Assembly: GCA_031426735.1 (NCBI GenBank)
Contig: JASJPK010000084.1
Span: 1-64,000, forward strand
Length of the DNA: 64,000 bases
From: PFJX01 sp031426735
GTDB taxonomy: Bacteria; Pseudomonadota; Gammaproteobacteria; Burkholderiales; Thiobacillaceae
Direction: 5' to 3'
A model generated the notes under the pieces. The model ran no database searches and had not been told where the DNA came from. It saw only the letters and a program-made list of their open reading frames with translations. Positions 7,731 through 16,164 of the stretch are shown here, piece after piece. The position numbers and the translations under genes are program-made. Position 1 is the first letter of the stretch. Each line of letters starts with the position of its first letter.

Positions 7731-9116
7731 ATGCAAGCCAAGCAAATTGCCGAACTGTTGAACGAACCGGCCTGCACCCACAACGCCAAATCGAAATCCG
7801 GCTGCGCCCGACCCAAACCCGGCGCCACCGCCGGCGGTTGCTCGTTCGACGGCGCCCAGATCGCGCTGCTGCCGATTGCCGATGTCGCCCACATCGTGCA
7901 CGGCCCTATCGCCTGTGCCGGTTCGTCGTGGGACAACCGCGGCACCCGTTCCAGCGGCCCGACGCTGTACAAGATCGGCATGACCACCGATCTGACTGAG
8001 CAGGACGTGATCATGGGACGCGGCGAGAAGCGCCTGTTCCACGCGATCAAACAGGCCATCGACAGCCACGCGCCGGCCGCCGTGTTCGTCTACAACACCT
8101 GCGTGCCGGCGTTGACCGGCGACGATGTCGAAGCGGTATGCAGGTCGGCCGCCGAACGTTGGGGCACGCCGGTGGTGCCGGTCGACTGCGCCGGTTTCTA
8201 CGGCACCAAGAACCTGGGCAACCGCATCGCCGGCGAGGCCATGTTCAAGTACGTCATCGGCACGCGCGAGCCCGACCCGGTGCCGCCCGAGTCAGAACGT
8301 CCCGGCATCGAAGTGCACGACGTCAACCTGATCGGCGAATACAACATCGCCGGCGAGTTCTGGCATGTGCTGCCGCTGTTCGACGAACTCGGCTTGCGCA
8401 TCCTCGGCTCGTTGTCCGGCGATTCCCGCTTCCACGAAGTGCAGACCATGCACCGCGCCGAGGTCAGCATGGTGGTGTGCGCCAAGGCTTTATTGAATGT
8501 CGCGCGCAAGCTGGAAACTCAATTCAAGGTGCCGTTCTTCGAGGGCAGTTTCTACGGCGTCACCGATACCTCGCAGGCGTTCCGCGACTTCGCCCGCATC
8601 ATCGGCGACGAGGCGTTGACCGCACGCACCGAAGCCCTGATCGCGCGCGAAGAAGCCAAGATCCACGCCGCGTTGGAACCCTGGCGGCAACGTCTGCGCG
8701 GCAAGCGCGTGTTGCTCTATACCGGCGGTGTCAAATCGTGGTCCATCGTCTCGGCGTTGCAGGATCTCGGCATGGACGTGGTCGCCACCGGCACCAACAA
8801 ATCGACCGAGGAAGACAAGGCGCGCATCCGCGAGATCATGGGCGAGAAGACCAAGATGATCACCGACGGCAGCCCGAAAGCGCTGCTCGGCGTGGTCAAG
8901 GAATATCAGGCCGACATCCTGATCGCCGGCGGCCGCAACATGTACACGGCGCTGAAGGCGCGCATCCCGTTCCTCGACATCAACCAGGAACGCGAATTCG
9001 GCTACGAGGGTTTCACCGGCATGCTGGAGCTGGCGCGGCAACTGGCGCTGACGCTGCAAAGCCCGGTGTGGGAGTCGGTGCGCAAACCGGCACCGTGGCA
9101 GCAAAGCAAGGCGTAA
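7731..9116 (+). CDS. nifE: NifE, FeMo-cofactor scaffold subunit
   Basis: 461 aa, nitrogenase component-1 fold. Numbered from the ATG at 7731, the conserved cysteines fall at C37 (GGCSFDG), C62 (GPIACAG) and C124 (YNTCVPALTGDD). These are the positions known for A. vinelandii NifE and support this start over an earlier in-frame ATG. NifEN receives NifB-co and matures it to FeMo-co. Its partner nifN normally follows at once, but here the next gene is an unrelated RIO-type kinase, so nifN must lie elsewhere. It has its own NifA/sigma54 control region. Confidence 0.93.
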   Translation: MQAKQIAELLNEPACTHNAKSKSGCARPKPGATAGGCSFDGAQIALLPIADVAHIVHGPIACAGSSWDNRGTRSSGPTLYKIGMTTDLTEQDVIMGRGEKRLFHAIKQAIDSHAPAAVFVYNTCVPALTGDDVEAVCRSAAERWGTPVVPVDCAGFYGTKNLGNRIAGEAMFKYVIGTREPDPVPPESERPGIEVHDVNLIGEYNIAGEFWHVLPLFDELGLRILGSLSGDSRFHEVQTMHRAEVSMVVCAKALLNVARKLETQFKVPFFEGSFYGVTDTSQAFRDFARIIGDEALTARTEALIAREEAKIHAALEPWRQRLRGKRVLLYTGGVKSWSIVSALQDLGMDVVATGTNKSTEEDKARIREIMGEKTKMITDGSPKALLGVVKEYQADILIAGGRNMYTALKARIPFLDINQEREFGYEGFTGMLELARQLALTLQSPVWESVRKPAPWQQSKA

Positions 9117-9159
9117 AGGAGCTTCCCCGCAATGGGGATGCAGAACCCGTAAGCCGAAG

Positions 9160-9189
9160 GTAGGGCGGAATAGCGCTGCGCTTTCCGCC
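9160..9189. repeat. GTAGGGCGGAATAGCG hairpin
   Basis: GTAGGGCGGAATAGCGCTGC with the inverted GCGCTTTCCGCC forms a short hairpin. It is the only structure I see in the 258-bp gap between nifE and the RIO-type kinase (9117-9374). It also marks the right end of the nif genes in this window. Confidence 0.6.
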
Positions 9190-9374
9190 GGATGACCGCG
9201 CGGACAAGAGCGCTCAGGTGGGGCGATGGCAATCTGGATGCGCCAATGCGGAATTCAGTCTACAAATCCGTTACTGAATTTACGCAACGTTACGTGGCGC
9301 ACGCTGATTGCCGGCACAATCGCCCGCCCGGCAGCAATGCAAGCGACCGGCCCCACACCGCGCGGAAGGCGCCC

Positions 9375-10223
9375 ATGAAAATACCGAAAAGACTTGAACC
9401 ATTGCTTGAAGACGGCCTCATCGACGAGGTGAACCGTCAACTGATGAGCGGCAAGGAGGCGATGGTCTTCGTTGTCCGTTGCGGCGACGAAGTGCGTTGC
9501 GCCAAGGTCTACAAGGAAGCCAACAAACGCAGCTTTCGCCAGAGCGTCGATTACACGGAGAACCGCAAGGTGAAGAACAGCCGCCAGGCGCGTGCCATGG
9601 CGAAAGGGACGCGCTACGGCCGCGAAGCGCAGGAGGAAGCCTGGCAAAGCGCCGAAGTCGATGCCTTGTATCGCCTGGCCAGAGCCGGCGTGCGTGTGCC
9701 GAAGCCGTACAACTTCCATGCCGGCGTGCTGTTGATGGAACTGGTCTGCGACGAACACGGCAATGCGGCGCCGCGCCTGAACGATGTCGAGTTCACGCCG
9801 GAACAGGCGCGGACGCATTTCGCGTTCTTGCTGCGCCAGGTCGTGCTGATGCTGTGCGCCGGGGTGATCCACGGCGACTTGTCGGAATTCAACATCCTGA
9901 TCGGCGCCGACGGCCCGGTCATCATCGATCTGCCGCAAGCGGTCGATGCTGCCGGCAACAACCACGCCAAAGCCATGCTGGAACGCGATGTCGCCAATCT
10001 GTCCGGCTATTTCGGGCAGTTTGCGGCGGAGTTGCTGGCGACCGAGTACGGCAAGGAAATCTGGGCGTTGTACGAACACGGCGATCTGCATCCGGATGTG
10101 CAACTGAGCGGACGCTTCGCCCACAGCACCAAGCCGGTGGACCTGAACAGCGTCATGCGGGAAATCGACGATGCGCGCGCCGAAGAAGCGGCGCGGCTGC
10201 TGCGCATGCAATCGGCTGAATAG
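9375..10223 (+). CDS. RIO-type serine protein kinase
   Basis: 282 aa, RIO1-like atypical kinase. It carries the nucleotide-loop region MSGKEAMVFVV with a partner lysine in CAKVYKEA, the catalytic loop HGDLSEFNIL (HxDxxxxN) and the metal loop IIDLPQAV. Bacterial members are annotated as serine protein kinase RIO, and their targets are poorly known. The ATG at 9375 (MKIPKRLEPLLEDGLIDEV) is the family start; the frame upstream has no similarity to kinases. It is monocistronic by spacing and shows no link to nif apart from adjacency. Confidence 0.88.
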   Translation: MKIPKRLEPLLEDGLIDEVNRQLMSGKEAMVFVVRCGDEVRCAKVYKEANKRSFRQSVDYTENRKVKNSRQARAMAKGTRYGREAQEEAWQSAEVDALYRLARAGVRVPKPYNFHAGVLLMELVCDEHGNAAPRLNDVEFTPEQARTHFAFLLRQVVLMLCAGVIHGDLSEFNILIGADGPVIIDLPQAVDAAGNNHAKAMLERDVANLSGYFGQFAAELLATEYGKEIWALYEHGDLHPDVQLSGRFAHSTKPVDLNSVMREIDDARAEEAARLLRMQSAE

Positions 10224-10291
10224 TTGCATCGGCAGGTTTCAAAATCCGGGAAAGATCTATGCTGAATGCTCTTTCGGACCCACGTTGAGCG

Positions 10292-11623
10292 ATGCCAAGC
10301 AACCGCCCCCACCCCGCCCCGCCGATACGAACTGCCGCGCTGAGCAAGGCCGAGCTGGTCGATCGGCTGGATACCTTACCCTGCGCACCAAGCCACGTCC
10401 TGGAAGCTTGCCCGGCGGAGAAACTGACACAGGAATTGGGCAGCTACCGAGTCGAGCTGGAAGCCCAGAACCTGGCGTTGCGGGAATCGCAGCAAAAGAC
10501 CGAGGAAGCGCGCGATCGGTATAGCGATCTGTACGACTTTGCGCCGGTGGGTTATGTCACGCTGAACCGACAAGGCTGTGTCGAGGAAATCAATCTCACC
10601 GGCGCCGCCATGCTGGGCAGCGAACGCAAGGATGTGCTCGGCAAACCGTTGCTCATGTGGCTGCAGGCGGAATCGCATGTTGTCTTTCTGCAGCACCTGC
10701 GGCGGGTGCTCGGATCCAACGAACATGTGGTGGACACGGTTCTGCTGCATAACGACAGCGGTCCGCCTTGGCATATCAATCTGGTCAGCAGTGTCGTGGC
10801 GCATGGCCGCCCGGATGAGCGGCAGGCCTGCCGCACGGCGTTGATCGACATCACTCCGCTCAAGGAAAAGGAAACGGAACTGACCCAATCGCGCCTGCAG
10901 TTGCAAGAGCTGTCGGCGCATCTGGATCGAGTCAGAGAGTACGAACGCCGCCATCTGGCCCGCGAGATTCATGACGAACTCGGCCAGAAATTGACCACCC
11001 TGCGCTTCGAAGTGGCCATGCTGAGCGCCGAACTGGGTTCGCCCGCGCTGGATTTGCCGCGTACCGCGGCTTCATTGCTGCGACAGATCGACGACTCCAT
11101 CGATTCGGTGCGCGCCATTGCCTCGGACCTGCGCCCGGCGGTGCTCGATCTCGGTCTGGCCGCGGCGGTCGAGTGGCAAATCCAGGAATTGCGCCGCCGC
11201 ACCGGCATGGCCTGCAACCTGATGATCAGCGGCGAGGAAATCGCCATGGACAACGACCATGCCACGGCGGTGTTCCGGATCGTGCAGGAATCGCTCACCA
11301 ACATCATCCGCCATGCCGGCGCCAGCCAGATCGAGTTAAATCTGAGTTATCGAGACGATGCGTTGCATATTCTGGTACTCGACAACGGCGTCGGCATGGC
11401 GCCGGATGCGCTGCAGAAATCGCGTTCGTTCGGCATCGCCGGCATGCGGGAACGCGTGCGCCTGCTCGCCGGCACGCTGAAGATCAGCAGCAGTCCCGGG
11501 CACGGCACACGGCTGAAGATCGTCATTCCGCTGGCGCAGCGACTTGAGCAAAACGACAGCAGCCACGATCATGAAGACGTTGGTTCGAACTCAACGGCAC
11601 CACGACGAGGGGAGAAATCATGA
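10292..11623 (+). CDS. PAS-containing NarL/DegS-type sensor histidine kinase
   Basis: 443 aa and cytosolic, with no membrane span. A PAS domain covers about residues 85-205 (DLYDFAPVGYVTLNRQGCVEEI). The HisKA_3 dimerisation domain has its phosphorylatable histidine in AREIHDELGQKLTTLRF. The HATPase domain has FRIVQESLTNIIRHAGA and DNGVGM. The stop overlaps the start of the LuxR regulator (ATGA, 11620-11623), so the two are a cognate pair. The signal is unknown; its PAS region resembles that of the GGDEF-EAL protein at 13872. Confidence 0.92.
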   Translation: MPSNRPHPAPPIRTAALSKAELVDRLDTLPCAPSHVLEACPAEKLTQELGSYRVELEAQNLALRESQQKTEEARDRYSDLYDFAPVGYVTLNRQGCVEEINLTGAAMLGSERKDVLGKPLLMWLQAESHVVFLQHLRRVLGSNEHVVDTVLLHNDSGPPWHINLVSSVVAHGRPDERQACRTALIDITPLKEKETELTQSRLQLQELSAHLDRVREYERRHLAREIHDELGQKLTTLRFEVAMLSAELGSPALDLPRTAASLLRQIDDSIDSVRAIASDLRPAVLDLGLAAAVEWQIQELRRRTGMACNLMISGEEIAMDNDHATAVFRIVQESLTNIIRHAGASQIELNLSYRDDALHILVLDNGVGMAPDALQKSRSFGIAGMRERVRLLAGTLKISSSPGHGTRLKIVIPLAQRLEQNDSSHDHEDVGSNSTAPRRGEKS

Positions 11624-12255
11624 CAATTCGCGTACTGATTACCGACGACCACGCCATCGTGCGTGAAGGTCTGCGCCGGATACTCGCGGCGAGTCCCGAC
11701 ATCGTCGTGGCGGGCGAAGCGGCCGATGGAATATCCGCGTTGAAGCAGATCGCGACCTGCCATCCCGATGCCGTGCTGGTGGACATTTCGATGCCGGGCA
11801 TGAGCGGTGTCGAATTGATCAATCGGATTCGCGAGGAACATCCGCAACTGCCGGTGCTGGTGCTTTCCATGCACAAGGAAGAGCAATTCGCGGTGCGTGC
11901 GCTCAAGGTGGGCGCATCGGGCTATCTCACCAAGGATTGCGCACCCGAACAGTTGGCGCAGGCCATCCGCAAGATTGCGGCGGGCGGCAAATACATCACC
12001 CCGGAAGTTGCCGACGCGCTCGCCAACGCCATCGTTCCCTCTCCCGTGGATACCCCGCACAAACTGCTGTCGAACCGGGAGTTCCAGATCTTTCGCATGC
12101 TGGTAACCGGCAAATCCATCAACGACATTGCGCAGGATCTTTCCCTCAGCGCCAATACGATCAGCACGCATAAACACCGTCTGATGAACAAACTTGGCGC
12201 CGACAGCAATGCCAGCCTGGTGCATTACGCCATCAAGCATGAGCTGATCCAGTAA
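11620..12255 (+). CDS. NarL/LuxR-family response regulator
   Basis: 211 aa. The receiver domain has the acidic pair in TDDHAIVREGL, the phosphoacceptor aspartate in VDISMPGMSG and a conserved lysine in LTKDCAPEQLA. The C-terminal LuxR HTH is LSNREFQIFRMLVTGKSI followed by NTISTHKHRLMNKLG. It is translationally coupled to the upstream histidine kinase. Likely targets are unknown; the next genes downstream (small proteins, Hsp20, a c-di-GMP enzyme) are candidates by proximity only. Confidence 0.93.
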   Translation: MTIRVLITDDHAIVREGLRRILAASPDIVVAGEAADGISALKQIATCHPDAVLVDISMPGMSGVELINRIREEHPQLPVLVLSMHKEEQFAVRALKVGASGYLTKDCAPEQLAQAIRKIAAGGKYITPEVADALANAIVPSPVDTPHKLLSNREFQIFRMLVTGKSINDIAQDLSLSANTISTHKHRLMNKLGADSNASLVHYAIKHELIQ

Positions 12256-12277
12256 CTCGGCTGAGTCGCCAAGTGTC

Positions 12278-12307
12278 GATGGGCCCGCAGCGCTTGGCCC
12301 ATCCTAC
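12278..12307. repeat. GATGGGCCCGCAGCG hairpin (GTAGGATGGGC family)
   Basis: GATGGGCCCGCAGCGCTTGG with GGCCCATCCTAC is an inverted member of the family seen at 1507 and 7532. It follows the response regulator and could form its 3' hairpin. Nothing else is evident in 12256-12483. Confidence 0.55.
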
Positions 12308-12483
12308 GCAGTTCGGCTGTCCCCCTCCGCTTCGCCTAGGTAGTGAATTCACTACAGCAAAACCAAGATCGAACGACTGTCGCCGCAAGCGCATCCCCCC
12401 TAACTTTCGTACCAGGCAAAGCAAGCCCGTGAATTCAGCGGTTGGGGAGGTCCAACGTTGAATCGTAACGAGAGGGGGTCGGT

Positions 12484-13029
12484 ATGGATGAAGTGCGGCG
12501 TGTTACCCGTCAGGGCGCGGCGGCCACGTTGATCTCGCCGCGGGAACGCGAAGAGGCGGTTCAGGTCATGCTGGACTTTCTGGCATGGCTCGAAAAATCG
12601 AAGGATTTGACGCTGTGTCACGCCTTCAAGCCCCAGTTCGACTGGTACATGCCGACTTCCGCCAACAGGGAAAGACTAGCAGCCTGTCGGACTTTCCCCG
12701 TGAGCGCGCCGGGGGTGATTTTGGCGCAGGGCAAGGCGCGGCGAAGCGAGGTTTGGTCATTCCAAATGAGCGAGCCGCAACGCCGCCCTGCGCCAAAAGC
12801 GCCCCCGGCCCGGAGGGTTGAGCGCATGAGCGGCGTCTGCGGCCTCGGTTGCAAAGACTCGACGCTTGGCAATGGAACGACCATTGCCCGCGCGCCGCGC
12901 CTTGCATCCGTCCGCTCATGCGCTCAACGCGTCTCACGGGGAAAGCCCGACAGGCTGCTAACGCACGAGTTTCTCGGCGACGGTGTTCCGGCGGTTTTCA
13001 GCCAACGGGAAACGGGACGGTCGACATGA
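12484..13029 (+). CDS. Small unknown protein, open frame extended by a MITE-like insertion
   Basis: The 181-codon frame is a composite. Codons 1-65 (MDEVRRVTRQGAAATLISPR onward) and the last 23 codons (THEFLGDGVPAVFS onward) flank a 284-bp element with terminal inverted repeats. Removing 282 bp (element plus one TA) rejoins NRERL to THEFLGD in the same frame and gives an 87-aa protein. The stop overlaps the next start (ATGA at 13026-13029), which suggests it was a real coupled gene. GAGAGGGGG precedes the ATG. No family was recognised. Whether the extended protein is made or works is unknown. Confidence 0.55.
   Translation: MDEVRRVTRQGAAATLISPREREEAVQVMLDFLAWLEKSKDLTLCHAFKPQFDWYMPTSANRERLAACRTFPVSAPGVILAQGKARRSEVWSFQMSEPQRRPAPKAPPARRVERMSGVCGLGCKDSTLGNGTTIARAPRLASVRSCAQRVSRGKPDRLLTHEFLGDGVPAVFSQRETGRST
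12677..12960. mobile_element. MITE-like element with TA ends and 26-bp terminal inverted repeats
   Basis: The left end TAGCAGCCTGTCGGACTTTC and the reverse complement of the right end TAGCAGCCTGTCGGGCTTTC agree through CCCCGTGAG with one mismatch. Both ends abut TA, as expected for IS630/Tc1-type insertion at TA. Inside are further dyads: GTTGAGCGCATGAGCGG (12816 region) facing its perfect inverse near 12912, and GCGCAGGGC facing GCCCTGCGC. No transposase is encoded, so it is a non-autonomous, highly folded element. The parent transposase is not in the window. Confidence 0.75.
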
Positions 13030-13274
13030 AGCAGACCGCCAAGCCGAAACTCAATATCGGTATCAGTCATGTCGACACCGACGACTATCTGGTGATGATG
13101 GTTTCCAACGAATCGGGCTGCGTCTTTCACCAGATCCCGCTGGCCAAGGCGCGGGCGCTCTCGCTGGAGTTGATCAAGCAGGTCTATCAGGCGGAACTGG
13201 TCATCGGCCGCAACGGCAAGTCACGATCAGGCAAGACCTTTTCATTTCATCTGCAGTCGCGGCATCCAAGCTGA
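13026..13274 (+). CDS. Small conserved-looking protein of unknown function
   Basis: 82 aa: MKQTAKPKLNIGISHVDTDD, a middle section VMMVSNESGCVFHQIPLAKA and a basic C-terminus. It is soluble with no signal peptide, and I do not recognise a family. The start ATG overlaps the stop of the preceding frame (ATGA), implying coupled translation with the gene that carries the MITE. Hsp20 follows 45 bp downstream, so the three may form a stress-related transcript, but that is inference. Confidence 0.65.
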   Translation: MKQTAKPKLNIGISHVDTDDYLVMMVSNESGCVFHQIPLAKARALSLELIKQVYQAELVIGRNGKSRSGKTFSFHLQSRHPS

Positions 13275-13319
13275 TCGCCCTCAGGCCGCGATCGCAGCGC
13301 CAATCGGAAGGAGTCCATC

Positions 13320-13745
13320 ATGGCAAACATCAGCCGCTACACGCAGGTCTCGGAGCTGATCGACGAGATGTTCAAGCACATCGTGAGTCGGCCCATGCGC
13401 TTCCTGGAAGAAGAGTCCGGCATGCAGATCCGTTCGGACATTGCCGAGGATGAAACAACCTTCACCATCAAAGCCGAAATTCCCGGCGTAAAGAAGGAAG
13501 ACATCCAGGTCAGCATCGACGGCAATCGAGTCACCATCAGCGCCGAGAGCAAGCAGGAAAGCGAAGAAAAAGCCGGTGCCAAGGTGATCCGCAAGGAACG
13601 CTATTACGGCAAGGTATTCCGCAGCATGACGCTGGATTGCGATGTCGACCAGGACGCCGCCGATGCGCAATATGCCGATGGCGTGCTGACCCTGATCCTG
13701 CCCAAGAAGGCGAGCGCCATGACGAGAAAATTGACGATCAAATAG
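13320..13745 (+). CDS. Hsp20/alpha-crystallin small heat-shock protein
   Basis: 141 aa. The alpha-crystallin domain spans about residues 40-135, with FTIKAEIPGVKKEDIQVSID, a mid-domain YYGKVFRSMTL and the conserved end GVLTLILPKK. It is an ATP-independent holdase that keeps unfolding proteins soluble. RBS AAGGAG lies 6 bp before the ATG. No ROSE-type thermometer was recognised in the short leader. Confidence 0.92.
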   Translation: MANISRYTQVSELIDEMFKHIVSRPMRFLEEESGMQIRSDIAEDETTFTIKAEIPGVKKEDIQVSIDGNRVTISAESKQESEEKAGAKVIRKERYYGKVFRSMTLDCDVDQDAADAQYADGVLTLILPKKASAMTRKLTIK

Positions 13746-13871
13746 CATCGAATCGTCTCGACGCGCGGGGGCGCGGCAACACATCCAGGCTCCATCCCAA
13801 TCGCTCGATCCGCTCTGCCCGCGAGCGACATTCCCTCAGATGCCACAACACCGCCCGCCGCAAAGAACTGG

Positions 13872-16094
13872 ATGAGCCCGAAATCGATAGACCCGAACAC
13901 CCTGAGGTCCAGCGCCGAGGCGCGGCTGGAGCACATGCCGCCAGCCGCGCCGGATCGCCCCGCCGAAGCGCTGTTGCACGAACTCGAAGTTCACCAGATC
14001 GAACTGGAGATTCAGAACGAGGAGTTGCGCCGCACCCAGGCCGTGTTGGAGGAGTCCCGCGACCGCTACATGGATCTGTTCGAATTTGCCCCGGTCGCCC
14101 TTTTCACGCTCACCAGCACCGGCCTGATCGACGAGGTCAATCTGACCGGCGCCGCCTTTCTGGGGATAGAGCGCAGGAGTTTGCTGCACAGCCGTTTTTC
14201 ACGCTTCATCGCCGCGAAACACAGAGACCATTGGCACCGGAAACTCATGTACATGCTGCTGCATGGCGGTAAACAGCATTGCGAACTGGCCATGCAACGC
14301 GCGGATGAATCACCCTTTGCCGCCAGCCTGGATTTCATGTCCCAGAGCAACGGGCAAGCCCTGCCCGTGGTGCGCATCGCGCTGACAGACATCACCGAAC
14401 GCAAGCGCGCCGAGGATGAATTGCGTATCGCCGCCATCGCGTTCGAATCGCAAGCGGGAATGCTGGTCACCGATGCCGACGGCATCATCGTTCGGGTCAA
14501 TCGAGCCTTTACCCGCCTGACCGGCTATAGCCCGGAAGAAGCAACGGGCAACACGCTGGCGCTGTTCAAATCAGAGCGCCACGACGATGCGTTCTATCAG
14601 AACCTGTGGTCCACCCTGAAGAAGGAAAAGTACTGGCAGGGAGAAATCTGGATCCGCCGCAAAAACGGCAAGATCTACGCCGAATGGATGACGCTTTCGG
14701 CGGTCGGCGAACCAGTCGGCCAAGCCACGCATTACGTCGGCAGCATTTCCGACATCACCCAGAACGTCGAGGCGCAGGCCGAAATTCATCGGCTGGCCTA
14801 TTACGACCCGCTCACCCAATTGCCCAACCGGCGTCTGTTGCTGGACCGGCTCGGCCAGGCGCTGGCCGCCAGCAGCCGCAGTGGCCGCCATGGCGCGGTG
14901 TTGTATCTCGATCTGGATAATTTCAAAACGCTCAACGACACGCGCGGCCACGATATCGGCGATCTGCTGCTGATCGAGGTCGCACGACGCCTGCACGATG
15001 CCATCCGCGAAGGCGACACCTTGTCCCGTCTGGGCGGCGACGAGTTCATCGTGGTGTTGGAAAACCTCAGCACGGAAGCCAATGAAGCGGCCGCCCAGGC
15101 CGAGTCGGTCGGCGAGAAGGTATGGCAAGCCCTGGGCAGCCCTTACGAGCTCGACGGCAAGGCATTCCACGGCGCCGCCAGCCTCGGCATCGCCCTCTTT
15201 CACGGCCATGACGAGTCGCTCGAAGCGCTGCTCAAGCAAGCCGACCTTGCCCTCTACCGGGCCAAGGACAGCGGGCGCAACTGCTTGCGCTTTTTCGATC
15301 CGGACATGCAGACCAGTCTGGAAGTGCGCAACACACTGGAAGCCGATCTTCGCCTGGCGCTGCAGAACGGGCAGCTGCATCTGTTTTACCAGGCGCAGAT
15401 CGACCACGCGCGTCGGGTGATCGGCGCCGAAGCGCTGTTGCGCTGGCGACATCCGGAACGCGGGCTGCTTGTGGCAGGCGAATTTCTCGCGCTGGCGGAG
15501 GAAACCGGCCTGATTCTGCCCATCGCCCATTGGGTGTTGGACACCGCCTGCGCCCAACTCAAGACCTGGGCCGCACACCCGGCCACGCGCGAACTCCGTC
15601 TGGCGATCAACATCAGCGCGCGCCAGTTTCGCCAGACCGGTTTCATCGACGAAGTGCGGCAAGTGCTGGAGAGAACTCAGGTCGACCCGAAATGCCTGAA
15701 ATTCGAACTGACCGAGCGTCTGATCGTCGACAACGTGGCCGACAGCATTGCCAAGATAGAGGCGCTAAAAGCGCTGGGAATCGGCTGCTCGATGGACAAC
15801 TTCGGCACCGGCTATTCTTCGCTCTCCGACCTGAAACGCTTGCCGCTGGAGCAATTGAAGATCGACCACTGTTTTGTCAGCGACCTGGCAAAGGACAGCC
15901 ACGACGCCGCCATCGTGCAGACCATCATCACGATGGGGCAGACGCTGGGCATGAATGTGATCGCGGAAGGCGTGGAAACCGAGGCGCAGCTCGAATGCCT
16001 CAATCACTACGACTGCGCCAGCTACCAGGGCAACGTATTCAGCCAGGCCGTACCGCTGGCGGAGTTCGAACATTTATTGAGCGCAGCGGCCTGA
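13872..16094 (+). CDS. PAS-PAS-GGDEF-EAL cyclic-di-GMP protein
   Basis: 740 aa, no membrane span. PAS at about 60-180 (DLFEFAPVALFTLTSTGLID), a second PAS at about 190-300, GGDEF with intact RLGGDEF near residue 388, and EAL with intact EALLRW near residue 520. So cyclase activity looks possible. In the EAL domain the usual DDFGTGY is DNFGTGY (residues 642-643), replacing a metal-binding aspartate, and the C-terminal QGYxFS motif reads QGNVFSQ. Phosphodiesterase activity may therefore be weak or lost. It starts with ATG at 13872; no strong RBS was seen. Confidence 0.92.
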   Translation: MSPKSIDPNTLRSSAEARLEHMPPAAPDRPAEALLHELEVHQIELEIQNEELRRTQAVLEESRDRYMDLFEFAPVALFTLTSTGLIDEVNLTGAAFLGIERRSLLHSRFSRFIAAKHRDHWHRKLMYMLLHGGKQHCELAMQRADESPFAASLDFMSQSNGQALPVVRIALTDITERKRAEDELRIAAIAFESQAGMLVTDADGIIVRVNRAFTRLTGYSPEEATGNTLALFKSERHDDAFYQNLWSTLKKEKYWQGEIWIRRKNGKIYAEWMTLSAVGEPVGQATHYVGSISDITQNVEAQAEIHRLAYYDPLTQLPNRRLLLDRLGQALAASSRSGRHGAVLYLDLDNFKTLNDTRGHDIGDLLLIEVARRLHDAIREGDTLSRLGGDEFIVVLENLSTEANEAAAQAESVGEKVWQALGSPYELDGKAFHGAASLGIALFHGHDESLEALLKQADLALYRAKDSGRNCLRFFDPDMQTSLEVRNTLEADLRLALQNGQLHLFYQAQIDHARRVIGAEALLRWRHPERGLLVAGEFLALAEETGLILPIAHWVLDTACAQLKTWAAHPATRELRLAINISARQFRQTGFIDEVRQVLERTQVDPKCLKFELTERLIVDNVADSIAKIEALKALGIGCSMDNFGTGYSSLSDLKRLPLEQLKIDHCFVSDLAKDSHDAAIVQTIITMGQTLGMNVIAEGVETEAQLECLNHYDCASYQGNVFSQAVPLAEFEHLLSAAA

Positions 16095-16103
16095 ACGGCG
16101 CCG

Positions 16104-16134
16104 CAAAAAAACCGGGGGCATTGCTGCCGCCCGG
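16104..16134 (-). terminator. Rho-independent terminator of the PEP-CTERM gene
   Basis: On the minus strand the stem CCGGGCGGCA / TGCCCCCGG is followed by seven T residues. It lies 30 bp beyond the stop of the 164-aa PEP-CTERM gene and just past the end of the convergent GGDEF-EAL gene. Confidence 0.75.
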
Positions 16135-16164
16135 AACCCCAGTTTTCTTATAACTGAAACGACG

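Noticed and set aside
12484..13029. Treating the 181-codon frame as one ordinary gene
   Set aside because: The middle 94 codons coincide exactly with an element having terminal inverted repeats and TA ends and with strong internal hairpins.
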